This document shows, piece by piece, positions 24,760 to 34,273 of a stretch of DNA of 64,000 nucleotides (position 1 is its first letter; every line of letters begins with the position of its first letter). The notes beneath the pieces were generated by a model. That model made no database searches. It saw nothing but the letters and a program-made list of their open reading frames with translations, and was not told where the DNA came from. The DNA is from Hungatella effluvii. Lineage in GTDB: Bacteria > Bacillota > Clostridia > Lachnospirales > Lachnospiraceae. The position numbers and the translations under genes were made by a program. The stretch lies in the NCBI RefSeq assembly GCF_003201875.1, contig NZ_QJKD01000003.1, forward strand, positions 310,001 to 374,000. Reading direction: 5' to 3'.

Positions 24760-25439
24760 TGTTTAAAATAATTGCTCAAATTCTCCAGGTTGGGAATCCA
24801 GAAATGATTCTTTTCCATAAGGATCAGACCCGAGTCGCAGAGTTTCTTCACCTGCCTCGATACCGTTTCCCGCTTGGAGCCCAGCATTTCGGAAAGATAG
24901 GTGATGCTTAACTGCATTTCGATGGAAATCCCTCTCTCTGTCTCCTTTCCGTAATCCCTGGCCAGCATGTAGAGCTTGGCGGCGAGGCGTTTTTCTCCCT
25001 TCAGCGCGTTGGTGGTGTTCTTCATCTGGCGGTACAGACGGCGGATTCTTATGGCCATGGAATTGAAGGCGGCCTTTGTCAGCTCGCCATCCCGCGCCAT
25101 CACATGCCACAGCCTGTCCTTCGGAAGGACGAGAACCCGGGAGTCCTCCCGGACCTCGCAGTTGATGGAAGCCGGAATATCCTCGAACAGGACTTCATTC
25201 AGAAGGTTTCCCGGGCCGTAGACAAATACCACTTTCTTCTCCCCCAGGGTGTTCAGCTTATAGAGCGAAACCATGCCCTCCAGAAGGATATAGAAGCAGG
25301 TCAGGTCTTCCCGGTCGTAGAAAACGTGCTGTCCCTTCTCATACCGCCTCATATAGGCGAAGGAAGCGATCTCCGCCCGGCTGGCAGGGCTGGCAAATCT
25401 CAGAATGTTGGATATTTCAAATGCTTCTCCCATGGTCAT
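24753..25439 (-). CDS. Crp/Fnr-family transcriptional regulator
   Basis: A 228-residue regulator with a cyclic-nucleotide-binding-like domain (residues 10-125, GNLLNEVLFEDIPASINCEV) and a C-terminal Crp HTH (ITYLSEMLGSKRETVSRQVKKL). The N-terminal Cys cluster of Fnr is absent and the cAMP-binding Arg motif is not obvious, so the effector is unknown. The ATG overlaps the mobAB stop as ATGA. Placement suggests it senses the state in which the molybdoenzyme is needed. Confidence 0.9.
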   Translation of the reverse strand: MTMGEAFEISNILRFASPASRAEIASFAYMRRYEKGQHVFYDREDLTCFYILLEGMVSLYKLNTLGEKKVVFVYGPGNLLNEVLFEDIPASINCEVREDSRVLVLPKDRLWHVMARDGELTKAAFNSMAIRIRRLYRQMKNTTNALKGEKRLAAKLYMLARDYGKETERGISIEMQLSITYLSEMLGSKRETVSRQVKKLCDSGLILMEKNHFWIPNLENLSNYFKQP

Positions 25440-26638
25440 ATGGCATGTCCTCCGCTGTTGTGATGGGTTTTTGCAGCTTTGGGGCTGCCGCTGTTATCCA
25501 GGTCTGCGGAGTCGAGAAGATGAATGATTACTTCTAATATAGCATCCAGATTGTTCGAAGCGATCGTTTCTGGTATTTTGAAATGTTCTGGTGTTTCTGT
25601 CCTGGCCGCAGTTTCATCCATTTCCGGTTCCCAGCCGCCGTCTGTCACATAGGCCAGCACGGTCGAACGGTCACAGACGGGCTTTCTCGAGACCTCCTGC
25701 CGCAGCACTTCGATCTTTGGATAATCCGACTGCTTCTGCCCCTCCAGAAAAATTAAATCCGCCTCCGGAAAGAAGGAAAAGAAGGCGTCTGCCTGTAAAC
25801 CCGGCTGTTCCTTTACCATGGAAAACTTACTGCCGGAGTACACCACCGTGCCATACGCGCCGGCCTGCTTCATGCGAAAGCTGTCCGTTCCCGGCACATC
25901 CGCCTCAAACTCGTGACCATCGTGTTTGATTACCGCAGCACGGATTCCCCTGGAAGCCAGCGCCGAAACCAGCCGCTCGAGAAGCGTTGTCTTTCCTGTA
26001 TTCTTGCTTCCGCTCACCGCCAGCACGGGACAGACTGTCCGTTCCAGTCTTCCGTAGGCATCACGGTCGTTGACGTTTAAAAACCAGCGGTCCGGGAGGT
26101 GCTCCCGGCCGGTTTCCAGAACGAGGCACGAGATTCGGGAGAGGAATTCCATCATGCGGTAGTTTCCTTCTCCGATGCATCCGTCAAGCACAGTCAGACA
26201 CGTTCTGGAGTAAAAACCACAAAGCGGCTGGATCCGGCCATCGCGCGTCTTCCAGATCACCGCATCGTATTCCGGCGTCCACCGTTCCATCAGGCGGCGT
26301 CCCATCTCAGCCCGGATCAGAGGCATGTCGCACGGCACAAACAGAAGGCCGTCCGCGTCCGTCTCTAAAAAGCAGGAACGGATGCCGCCCATGGGACCGA
26401 TGTGTCCCTGTTGTCCATCGACCGGAAGATCCAAAATTGCAGTGCAGTTATCAGGAATTTCGGTTGGATTCCCGTAAATTCCCGTGGACAGGAAAAATGG
26501 CAGCCTCAGGCCTGACAGCTCCTCCATAATCTGCCCGGCAAAGCTCCTTCCGTGATAGTCCAGATCGGCCTTATTGACGTACCCCATGCGGCGGCCGGAG
26601 CCGCCGGAGAGGATGACGATACCACAGTTCTCTTTCAT
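25436..26638 (-). CDS. MobA-MobB fusion, molybdenum-cofactor guanylylation
   Basis: A 400-residue two-domain protein. Residues 1-195 are MobA, the GTP:molybdopterin guanylyltransferase (ILSGGSGRRMGYVNK nucleotide loop; FVPCDMPLI with the metal Asp). Residues from about 207 are MobB with Walker A GSKNTGKTTLLERL and FLEGQKQSDYPKIEV. The product is the bis-MGD form used by DMSO-reductase-family enzymes, consistent with the molybdoenzyme two genes downstream. The last 60 residues, Thr/Ser-rich, are not typical of MobB. A 17-bp-spaced promoter lies directly upstream. Confidence 0.92.
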   Translation of the reverse strand: MKENCGIVILSGGSGRRMGYVNKADLDYHGRSFAGQIMEELSGLRLPFFLSTGIYGNPTEIPDNCTAILDLPVDGQQGHIGPMGGIRSCFLETDADGLLFVPCDMPLIRAEMGRRLMERWTPEYDAVIWKTRDGRIQPLCGFYSRTCLTVLDGCIGEGNYRMMEFLSRISCLVLETGREHLPDRWFLNVNDRDAYGRLERTVCPVLAVSGSKNTGKTTLLERLVSALASRGIRAAVIKHDGHEFEADVPGTDSFRMKQAGAYGTVVYSGSKFSMVKEQPGLQADAFFSFFPEADLIFLEGQKQSDYPKIEVLRQEVSRKPVCDRSTVLAYVTDGGWEPEMDETAARTETPEHFKIPETIASNNLDAILEVIIHLLDSADLDNSGSPKAAKTHHNSGGHAI

Positions 26639-26673
26639 CCGCTGCCACCTCGTTTACTTAATCGTATTTTTTT

Positions 26674-26702
26674 ATCATATCACAGAATAAAACGGGTTGC
26701 AA
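26674..26702 (-). promoter_or_regulatory. Promoter of mobAB
   Basis: -35 TTGCAA (26697-26702) and -10 TATGAT (26674-26679) on the minus strand, spaced 17 bp, 36 bp before the mobAB ATG. Confidence 0.7.
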
Positions 26703-27002
26703 ATGAGAAAAAGGCAGATGGAAGCCAAACGAGGAGGCTTCTCCTATGGAGGGGCATATGAGGAAGTGAGCGGATTTTCTATCACTGACGGCTGTATCAA
26801 ATGCGGGCGGTGCACGGAGGCATGTCCGCAAAAATGAATTACGCCGGGGGAGCCTTATCAGATTGCTGGAAACCATTGTCTCCGGTGCGGGTTATATCAA
26901 GAGATCTGCCCTGTGGAGGCGGTAGATTCTCTTAATCCATTATATGGCAAAGAATCAGAGAGAAAACACAGGGGCAAATTACCACTAAGTTCTCTCTCTT
27001 AA
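26703..27002 (+). pseudogene. Remnant of a flavin/ferredoxin protein C-terminus with a TGA at a Cys position
   Basis: The frame reads GFSITDGCIKCGRCTEACPQ, then TGA at 26835-26837, then continues with ITPGEPYQIAGNHCLRCG and EICPVEAV before a stop at 27002. This is the two-cluster ferredoxin tail of pyridoxamine-oxidase-like flavoproteins, in which a Cys normally occupies the TGA position. The second cluster also has lost a Cys (CGLYQEIC). The flavin domain is absent. Decay is the simplest reading. Confidence 0.7.
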
Positions 27003-27046
27003 ATTGTTTCCTGTCAAATGTCAATAATTTTATCTCTTAATAGCTG

Positions 27047-28984
27047 TCAGCGTTTCCTTACCCAGACTACCATCTCTCCTGCTTTACGATTAGCCCAACT
27101 ATAATAAGGTATCCATAAAAGATCCTTCTCCTCGTAACGCTCCCAGCCGTCTTCCAAATAAAGTGGACTCGCTTCCTCCAGCATCACTTTCCGTCCGATA
27201 GATTTAATCGTAACCACACCACCCAAAAGGTCAGGTCTGTACGTTTCTTCAAACTGCGCATGGGATGGAATTTCTACACAGTGTAAATCAGCCCCATTAT
27301 CTTCCTCCTCCAGGCAATACACCACTGGCCCTCTCATCACTGCGACCTTTCCGATATTATCCCGCACCTTCGGATTAGAACACACTTCTCGTACTTCCAT
27401 TTTCATGTTAAAAGATATTTCGTGCCTTCCTCTCCAGCACTGCCTCAAATAAAGGTAACCTTCACTCTGCATATAATGGGCTGATTCTCCATCTACATAC
27501 AGTTCAAATTCCCGACACCAGTCCGGCAGATGAAGAGCCACATCCCATTCTTGGCCGCTTTCACATTCCATAATCAGCTTTACCTTTCCATTCCATGGAT
27601 ATCCGGTTTCCAGAGTAATATGCGCAGCATTCTCTCCGTAAAACACCTCAGCCTCACTCCCTATAAACAGATTGATAAAGAGCTGCTTTTCACGCTGTGT
27701 GTAAATATAAGAACCCACAGATTCCACCAGCCTCGCCAGATTCGGTGGACAGCAGGCGCAGGCAAACCATTTTTGCCGCTCTACCTTTACATGACGAAAC
27801 GCCTGTACCTCTTCATTCTTTTTCGGGTAAACTTCCAGCGGATTCACATAGAAAAAACTCTTTCCATCCAATGCCATACCACTGATTGTGCCATTATACA
27901 ACAGACGTTCCATAATATCAGCGTACTCGCCGCGTTGGCTTAATTTCAACATTCGATGGGCGAAGAACACCATCCCTACAGAGGCACACGTTTCTCCGTA
28001 TACCAGATCCCCCGGCAGGTCGTAATCAATGGTAAACGCTTCTCCATAGGCCGAAGCCCCGATGGAACCCGTAATGTACATGCGCCTTTCCACGATACTG
28101 TCCCACATAGCCTGACAAGCTTCATAAAGTGAATCATCCAGCGTTTCTCTTGCGACATCCGCCATTCCCGAGTATAGATAGACAGCTCGCACCGCATGAC
28201 CAACGGCTTCTTTCATCTCTCTTACCGGAGCTCCCGCCTGATAATAGTGAAATTGAAAAAAACTGTCCTTCCAGGGATATTCATTATGATATGTCTCTAT
28301 CTCATTTTCAAAATAACAGGGCTGTTTCCCCCGCTCATCGATAAAATACCTGGCCAGTCGAAAATGCTTCTCCTCCTTTGTAATTTCGTATAACCGCATC
28401 AAAGCCATTTCAATCACTTCATGGCCAGGATAAGCATGAATTTTCCCTTCTTCTGGACCAAAAACACTGTCAATATAATCTACAAAACGGATCATAGCCT
28501 GTAAAAGTTTGTCTTTTCCAGTAACATGGTAATAAGCTACTGCCGCTTCCAGCATATGTCCTGCACAGTAAAGTTCATGATGCCTCATGATATTGGTCCA
28601 CCGTTTTTCCAGTCCATTGATCGAATAATATGTTCCAATATAACCATCTGGCTGCTGTGACTGTATAATTAATTCTACCGTGTCATCAATTTCTTTTTCT
28701 AAAGTTTCATCCGGATGCCATTTCAGCGAATAAGATGCAGCTTCAATCCATTTTGCCACATCACTGTCCTGAAAGACTCTCCCATCAAATTCTGCCTCTA
28801 TAAGTCCGGCTGCAACCTTAAAATTCCGAATACAGTGGCTAGGTTCTATATCAGGAAGTTCATCATTCAGTGCCTTCCACTGGTATGGAATCATCTGAGT
28901 TCTGGTCACCTCCATTACCGGATCCCAAAAGGTATCCCTTACTGTAACCGATGATACGGCTTCTGAAAATTGTTTCTGATTCAT
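27047..28984 (-). CDS. Glycoside hydrolase family 127, beta-L-arabinofuranosidase-like
   Basis: A 645-residue GH127 protein, (alpha/alpha) barrel plus beta-sandwich. The zinc/catalytic signature is present: YGETCASVGM (Glu and Cys ligands) and CACCPPNLARLV (Cys nucleophile and ligand). Family members release L-arabinofuranose from plant glycans and glycoproteins; others act on related furanosides. No signal peptide, so it works on imported oligosaccharides. The ATG at 28984 is preferred because AAAGG touches the ATG at 28996 with no spacer. It is the last gene of the ABC-importer operon. Confidence 0.92.
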   Translation of the reverse strand: MNQKQFSEAVSSVTVRDTFWDPVMEVTRTQMIPYQWKALNDELPDIEPSHCIRNFKVAAGLIEAEFDGRVFQDSDVAKWIEAASYSLKWHPDETLEKEIDDTVELIIQSQQPDGYIGTYYSINGLEKRWTNIMRHHELYCAGHMLEAAVAYYHVTGKDKLLQAMIRFVDYIDSVFGPEEGKIHAYPGHEVIEMALMRLYEITKEEKHFRLARYFIDERGKQPCYFENEIETYHNEYPWKDSFFQFHYYQAGAPVREMKEAVGHAVRAVYLYSGMADVARETLDDSLYEACQAMWDSIVERRMYITGSIGASAYGEAFTIDYDLPGDLVYGETCASVGMVFFAHRMLKLSQRGEYADIMERLLYNGTISGMALDGKSFFYVNPLEVYPKKNEEVQAFRHVKVERQKWFACACCPPNLARLVESVGSYIYTQREKQLFINLFIGSEAEVFYGENAAHITLETGYPWNGKVKLIMECESGQEWDVALHLPDWCREFELYVDGESAHYMQSEGYLYLRQCWRGRHEISFNMKMEVREVCSNPKVRDNIGKVAVMRGPVVYCLEEEDNGADLHCVEIPSHAQFEETYRPDLLGGVVTIKSIGRKVMLEEASPLYLEDGWERYEEKDLLWIPYYSWANRKAGEMVVWVRKR

Positions 28985-28999
28985 AATTTTGTCCATCCT

Positions 29000-30724
29000 T
29001 TATCGTATGTTTATACTGAAATTGGATCTGCATTCCTCTATAAAAGATTCAATATGATCTATCGAAAACAAATAACAGTCTCGAATTTCTCCATTTCTGA
29101 TTTTTTTCGTCTTTTCTTCCAGACTGATCAGTGCACATTCCGCCAGTTTTCGGTTGCGCTCTGTGGGATTTTTTCTTTGAATCAGAAGCCGGATATAAGA
29201 CTCATATTCATCCTGATGCAGTAGAACCCAAATTCTCATATCTTCGTAACGGCGAACTACATCCTCGTAGTCTTTCCATCGCATACAGCCTTCCAGTGAT
29301 TTAATCTGTTCCAATGCATGTTCAATCAGTTCCAGCGATTCTTCATGTAATTCCCTGTGCAGCCTGAGTATCTTATCTCCCGGACGAATCAAAAGGTCAT
29401 AAATATTCTGTTTGTTTTCCGGCGTAGGGGACCATTTAATCAATGCTTTTCCATAATTAAAGAGTCTGGACTCCAAATGCGCAAAATCAGGTATATGAGA
29501 ATGATCATTGGCTCTCACTCCAAATTCAAAAAACACATTCTGTACTACCTTATACGATTTTCGGAGTGCAGAGGCCAAAATTGCCGCCAACGCCTCATCA
29601 CAGAGATTGTATTTCACCTGAATCCATTCCATCCAGATTTCTTCAGAATCAATATCCGGCTTATTCGCCATCTTGAGCAGGTAATAGAGGTTTATCTCGT
29701 TGGGTGACCCAAGAAGGCTTTGGCCGTCCCAAATGGGCCTTACTGTAATACGCTTCAAATTTAATGTTGATTCCATAGCATCATGAACCGTGGCCTCCAT
29801 TGCCTCCGGGAAACAACACGGAACCAGGGATAATCCATGGTACTCCATTCCACAACAGAAACAAATACCATGATTCAAATGAGGCAGTTTTTTAATCAGC
29901 CCTGGTGACGGCAGCGCCGGATTAAAATCTCCTGTCGTGTAATTATGTTCCAGCAGGAGAGGCAGATCAGTAGGAAAATCCCTCAGTGCTTCGTAGAGTA
30001 TCTCTTCCTGATATGGAAACCAGACATGAGTAAGTAGTGTAAAACTCTTTCCGCAATCTCTGCACGCCTTTGCCACTGCCTGAAGCATCATACGCAGATG
30101 GTCTCCGAAACTTAAATATGGGAAAGATTTTCCCTCCTGCTCCATAACAAGTTCCTGATGCCCGGTAAGAGTATCCTCATTAAAATCCAGTCCATAATTC
30201 ATACAGCCAAAAAAATTATTATAATGCAGCAGATTCTTGGATTCAAAAAAATACATGGCCAGTTCATCTAAATCGGGAAAACGTTTCAATATACCACATG
30301 CTGCATCGTACATAAGGTCCCAGAAAAGACCATTATTTAAATTACGGACCTGAGGATATCTTTCCAGCAAGCATTCCAACGGGGAATAATCTCCCATCAT
30401 ATAGGAAACTTTCTTACCATTTCGCTTACAAATTTGAATTGCCTTATCAAGAAACGCATTCGTTCTCTCATCTATTTCAATTCCGGAGTCCGGATAGTTC
30501 TCAAATGGCGCATGGTTAAAAAAGTAACCGCTGTGGAGCTGCACCCAATCAAAGCTGCTTCCTGCCGCTTCTGCGAAAGAAAAGTATTTTTCCAGTTCCT
30601 CTGTATCACCTGCTGCTGCATGCGCTTTTCTGGTATCTGCAAACAGCAGGAGCATTTTTTCCATTGATCTGTCTCCAAAGGAATTCCATTTAGGATAGAT
30701 ATTATTTGTTATAGTATCGTTCAT
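29000..30724 (-). CDS. Putative GH67-like (alpha-glucuronidase-like) TIM-barrel hydrolase
   Basis: A 574-residue cytoplasmic protein. Its central region looks like a TIM barrel: FWDLMYDAACGILKRFPDLD, ESKNLLHYNN, SFTLLTHVWFPYQEEIL, then SPNEINLYYLLKMA and the C-terminal helical part. I see distant resemblance to alpha-glucuronidase-type hydrolases but no signature that proves it. The start has AAAGGA upstream and lies 5 nt after the permease stop, so the longer frame from 30871 is rejected. It shares an operon with a sugar importer and GH127, so its substrate is probably a uronic-acid- or arabinose-containing oligosaccharide. Confidence 0.68.
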   Translation of the reverse strand: MNDTITNNIYPKWNSFGDRSMEKMLLLFADTRKAHAAAGDTEELEKYFSFAEAAGSSFDWVQLHSGYFFNHAPFENYPDSGIEIDERTNAFLDKAIQICKRNGKKVSYMMGDYSPLECLLERYPQVRNLNNGLFWDLMYDAACGILKRFPDLDELAMYFFESKNLLHYNNFFGCMNYGLDFNEDTLTGHQELVMEQEGKSFPYLSFGDHLRMMLQAVAKACRDCGKSFTLLTHVWFPYQEEILYEALRDFPTDLPLLLEHNYTTGDFNPALPSPGLIKKLPHLNHGICFCCGMEYHGLSLVPCCFPEAMEATVHDAMESTLNLKRITVRPIWDGQSLLGSPNEINLYYLLKMANKPDIDSEEIWMEWIQVKYNLCDEALAAILASALRKSYKVVQNVFFEFGVRANDHSHIPDFAHLESRLFNYGKALIKWSPTPENKQNIYDLLIRPGDKILRLHRELHEESLELIEHALEQIKSLEGCMRWKDYEDVVRRYEDMRIWVLLHQDEYESYIRLLIQRKNPTERNRKLAECALISLEEKTKKIRNGEIRDCYLFSIDHIESFIEECRSNFSINIR

Positions 30725-30729
30725 CGTTC

Positions 30730-31587
30730 TTATCCTTTCAGTCCTGTGGTCGCTACACCTTCCACGAAGTATTTCTGGGCAGCAAAGAAAATTATGACAC
30801 ACGGCAGGATTGCAATCAGGGACAGTGCCATGATTGGTCCCCATGAAATGCCGCTGGAACTGTCCATACACATCCGAAGTCCCTGCATAACCGTATATTT
30901 ATTTACACTATTTATAAAAATCAAAGGATTAAAATAATCATTCCAGGTCCAGATAAACTGGAATATTGCCATGGAAAACAGACATGGTTTTGCCAAAGGA
31001 AGTATCATATAAACAAATATTCCAAAGGTAGAACAGCCATCCATAAATGCTGATTCGTCGATATCCTTTGGTATCCCTCTGATAAATTGTACCATTGAAA
31101 AGATAAAGAAGGGATAGCAGGCAAACAGCGACAGTGCGTAAAACGGCACATATGTATTTAACCAGCCCATTTGTCGAAACATAATATAGCGTGGAACAAT
31201 AACGACCGCGTTCGGAAGCATCATGGTGGACAGCATCGCACCAAACAGAAGACTGTGTCCTTTAAATTTAAACCTAGCAAATCCATAGGCCACCAAAGAG
31301 GAGGACATCACGGTAAAGAGCACCACTGGAACCACTAAGAGTCCTGAGTTTTTCATAAAATGTCCGAAAGTATAGGATCCAACTCCATTCCAGCCGGACA
31401 CATAGCTGTCAAAAGAAATACTCTTTGGAATAAGGCTCATAGAAGTCATCAGCTCCTGATTCGATTTAAATGATGCAGATACCATAAACAGAAGCGGATA
31501 TAGAAAAACAATCCCCAGTGAAATTAATATCAGATACGACATAGCCTTCAAGACTATTTTTCGAATCTTTTCTTTCTTTTTATGCAT
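30730..31587 (-). CDS. Carbohydrate ABC transporter permease (MalG-type)
   Basis: A 285-residue inner-membrane permease with six helices. The ATPase-coupling EAA loop reads IDESAFMDGCSTFGIFVYMILPLAKP. The C-terminus ends KYFVEGVATTGLKG, typical of sugar permease partners. It starts 2 nt after the stop of the other permease. No ATPase is encoded in the locus, so a shared MsmX-like ATPase elsewhere is implied. Confidence 0.93.
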   Translation of the reverse strand: MHKKKEKIRKIVLKAMSYLILISLGIVFLYPLLFMVSASFKSNQELMTSMSLIPKSISFDSYVSGWNGVGSYTFGHFMKNSGLLVVPVVLFTVMSSSLVAYGFARFKFKGHSLLFGAMLSTMMLPNAVVIVPRYIMFRQMGWLNTYVPFYALSLFACYPFFIFSMVQFIRGIPKDIDESAFMDGCSTFGIFVYMILPLAKPCLFSMAIFQFIWTWNDYFNPLIFINSVNKYTVMQGLRMCMDSSSGISWGPIMALSLIAILPCVIIFFAAQKYFVEGVATTGLKG

Positions 31588-31589
31588 GA

Positions 31590-32495
31590 TCAGCCCTCCT
31601 CATCTCCATAAAACGTCCATTTCGCACTGGTTGAAAAAATAAATACTGTAAATATAATAATGATAATAAACATGATCCAGGAAATAGCAGATGCATACCC
31701 CATTTTCCTATATGTAAAGGCATTCTGATAAAGAGTCATTGCCAGTACCTGCGTCTTTTTCACCGGGCCTCCTCCTGTTATTACCGCCGGCGCTGTATAC
31801 TCCTGAAACGCGTTGATCATCTGCATGATAATATTAAACAGCGTCATGGGGCTGATCATGGGTATGGTAATTTTAAAGAAGGACCGAACCGGGCCCGCCC
31901 CGTCGATCTTTGCAGCTTCATAAAGTGATTGTGGAACCTGTTTTAATGCAGCCAGGAAAAACAGCATGGAAGAACCAAACTGCCAGACTGACAGCATACT
32001 GATGGTGGTCAAAGCTATTTTCGGATCGGTCAGAAAACCAATACTCCTGATTCCAAATTTGTTTAAAAAAACATTAACCACTCCATTTAAATCAAACAAG
32101 TGTCGCCAAAGAATGGCTATCGCCACGCTTCCGCCCAGAATAGACGGAAGATAGTAAATAGTTCGAAACAGTCCGATTCCCTTTAAAGTCTGGTTCAGAA
32201 TCATGGCAATCAAGAGAGCGCTGAGCAGTTTCATCGGTACTGACATGAAGACAAATTTGAAAGTGACAGCAAGGGAATTTTTCACTTCCCGGTCTTTCGT
32301 AAATATCTGTAAATAATTGGCCAGTCCGACAAAGTCATACTGGCTGCCAAAGCTGTAATCCGTAAACGAATAATACAGTGACATGGCTATCGGATACAAT
32401 TGAAAAATAAGGAATCCGATGATCCAGGGCAGCAGATATAAATACCCAAGGTTATTTCTTTTCTCCAGCATCGTTGTATGTCTCTTTTTATTCAT
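31590..32495 (-). CDS. Carbohydrate ABC transporter permease (MalF/UgpA-type)
   Basis: A 301-residue permease with the EAA loop VPQSLYEAAKIDGAGPVRSFFKITIPMI and six helices after a short basic N-terminus. The internal ATG at 32495 has GGGGAG upstream, preferred to 32516. It pairs with the next permease and the upstream lipoprotein to form the membrane part of an oligosaccharide importer. Confidence 0.9.
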   Translation of the reverse strand: MNKKRHTTMLEKRNNLGYLYLLPWIIGFLIFQLYPIAMSLYYSFTDYSFGSQYDFVGLANYLQIFTKDREVKNSLAVTFKFVFMSVPMKLLSALLIAMILNQTLKGIGLFRTIYYLPSILGGSVAIAILWRHLFDLNGVVNVFLNKFGIRSIGFLTDPKIALTTISMLSVWQFGSSMLFFLAALKQVPQSLYEAAKIDGAGPVRSFFKITIPMISPMTLFNIIMQMINAFQEYTAPAVITGGGPVKKTQVLAMTLYQNAFTYRKMGYASAISWIMFIIIIIFTVFIFSTSAKWTFYGDEEG

Positions 32496-32629
32496 CCGTT
32501 GTCTTCTCCCCCTCATAAATCCGGATTCTGAAAAACGCGTTTCCGCAAGCAGTCCTTTTCGAATCAGGCCGCCATAACAGGCGGCCCAATTTACTGCTGA
32601 GAATCACGAAGTAATTCTCCCTGCTTTAT

Positions 32630-33988
32630 TTATGGCTTTAATGTTTCTACGATCTCTGCAAGATTAGCAATCAGCTCGTCTGCAGCCTCTTCTGGAGTAA
32701 TTGTATCGTAACAAAGCTCCTGCATGAGAGGAAACAGATAACCATAGACCTCCGAATTTTCATTGACCGGCGGAACCGCACCATCAGTCTTTTCCAAAGC
32801 CAGTGAAACAGCCTTATTGACAACCGGGTTCAACAAATTCTCTTTTTCCAGCTGGTTACGTCCCATCTCTGTCGGAGGAACACCACGACAGTCGCTTAAG
32901 ATACGGATTGCTTCTTCATCGGTATACATCCACTGCATAAATTTCAAAGCTTCTTCTTTGTTCGGGCTATCCGATACCATAAACAGCTGAGACGGCTGAG
33001 TAATGATACCACTTTCTTTTGCCTCCGGATCAACTGGTATATTGACTACATCAAGAACCATACCTCCGCTTGTATCAAGATTAATAATTGACGATGACGC
33101 TCTGTAAGAACAGGCAATTTCATTATTTAATAGTTTTTTATTAGCATCTTTGTCTCCATTATAAGCAAATGCTGTATCCATTGGCTCAGCAATTCCGTCT
33201 TTATAAAGGCTCTGAAGAAGTGTAAATGCCTTTACCAGAGCCTCTTTATCTGTAATAACTTCATACTTATCAGAAATTGTCCATTTGCCGCATAACTGGC
33301 GAACATAGGAACGCATGAGATGATTACAATCGTCATCTGACAATGTAACTAAGTAATAATCAGGATTTGATTCATGCACCTTTTTTCCATACTCCATGAA
33401 CTCGTCCCATGTCATATTATCCTTTAGTTCCACTCCCGCAGCATCAGTAACTGTTTTATTCACCACAAAGTTATAGGAACTGACACCGGATGGCACTGCA
33501 ACAGTACTTCCATCATTGGATTTACAGAAGCTGTCCAGGAAATTCTGATCGAATACACTTAACTGGAAAATATCCTGCTGATCCAATCGTACAAATGATT
33601 CCGGGAATGCCGCCTGATATTCTGCTGCTGCGGTTGCTATGGTCTGCATAATTTCCGGCTGAGTTCCTCCTGCCAGCTGAGTTAATAACTTATCATTGTA
33701 TCCATCATATCCCTGATATTCTGCCTCAATTTTTACATTTGGATTTAGTTTTTCATACGCTTCAATTGCTTTTAATGTGGCCGTATGGCGGTCATCCCCA
33801 CCCCACCATGCGAATCGCAAAGTGATCTGATCACCCTGAGAAGACTTTGTGCTCTCCGTCGTTTGATCGACAGAAGTCTTCGCAGATGTCTCTTCTTTCG
33901 GAGCTTCTGTTTCTGCTGTTTTTGCACTGCATCCAGCTAATGCGAGAACCATACATGCAGCCGTAAACATCCATTTCATTTTCTTCAT
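32630..33988 (-). CDS. Sugar ABC transporter substrate-binding lipoprotein
   Basis: A 452-residue family-1 extracellular solute-binding protein. The signal peptide ends in the lipobox LALAGC, followed by a Thr/Ser/Glu linker and then LRFAWWGGDDRHTATLKAIEAYEKLNP. The ATG at 33988 has AGGAGAG upstream; the frame from 34102 is a false extension. It is the first gene of the importer operon and has a consensus promoter at 34129-34157. Confidence 0.92.
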   Translation of the reverse strand: MKKMKWMFTAACMVLALAGCSAKTAETEAPKEETSAKTSVDQTTESTKSSQGDQITLRFAWWGGDDRHTATLKAIEAYEKLNPNVKIEAEYQGYDGYNDKLLTQLAGGTQPEIMQTIATAAAEYQAAFPESFVRLDQQDIFQLSVFDQNFLDSFCKSNDGSTVAVPSGVSSYNFVVNKTVTDAAGVELKDNMTWDEFMEYGKKVHESNPDYYLVTLSDDDCNHLMRSYVRQLCGKWTISDKYEVITDKEALVKAFTLLQSLYKDGIAEPMDTAFAYNGDKDANKKLLNNEIACSYRASSSIINLDTSGGMVLDVVNIPVDPEAKESGIITQPSQLFMVSDSPNKEEALKFMQWMYTDEEAIRILSDCRGVPPTEMGRNQLEKENLLNPVVNKAVSLALEKTDGAVPPVNENSEVYGYLFPLMQELCYDTITPEEAADELIANLAEIVETLKP

Positions 33989-34128
33989 AGCATTCTCTCC
34001 TTTTTTGTTTTTAACACTCACATGCCATTGTTCTGGTATAAATTTCCAATCGCGCGTGTTTGGAAATATGTCCTCCCGTGCATATTTTCCAGATTTTTCC
34101 AAATAAAATGCACAAGTTTTATGATCTA

Positions 34129-34157
34129 ATTATATATTTTATATGCTTTATGCACAA
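34129..34157 (-). promoter_or_regulatory. Promoter of the GH127 importer operon with ATGCACAA repeat
   Basis: -35 TTGTGC (34152-34157) and -10 TATAAT (34129-34134), 17 bp spacer. ATGCACAA occurs at 34150-34157 (over the -35) and again at 34108-34115, 42 bp apart in direct orientation, which is a plausible binding site for the divergent AraC-type regulator. Confidence 0.6.
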
Positions 34158-34210
34158 CTGTTTTTACTCTATATAAGGTGTAAATATCTTATATCATACT
34201 TTCATTGCAT

Positions 34211-34238
34211 TTGAATTTCAGCTGAAATCTGTTATACT
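34211..34238 (+). promoter_or_regulatory. Promoter of the AraC regulator with palindrome
   Basis: -35 TTGAAT (34211-34216) and extended -10 TGT-TATACT (34233-34238), 16 bp apart. The spacer holds a perfect 14-bp palindrome, ATTTCAGCTGAAAT (34215-34228), an apparent repressor site. Confidence 0.6.
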
Positions 34239-34273
34239 GAAGAAGTAAAAACTTCACGAACAGGAGGATTGTT

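Noticed and set aside
26835-26837. TGA as selenocysteine
   Set aside because: No convincing SECIS hairpin just after the TGA, a second cluster Cys is also lost, the main domain is missing and no Sec genes are visible.
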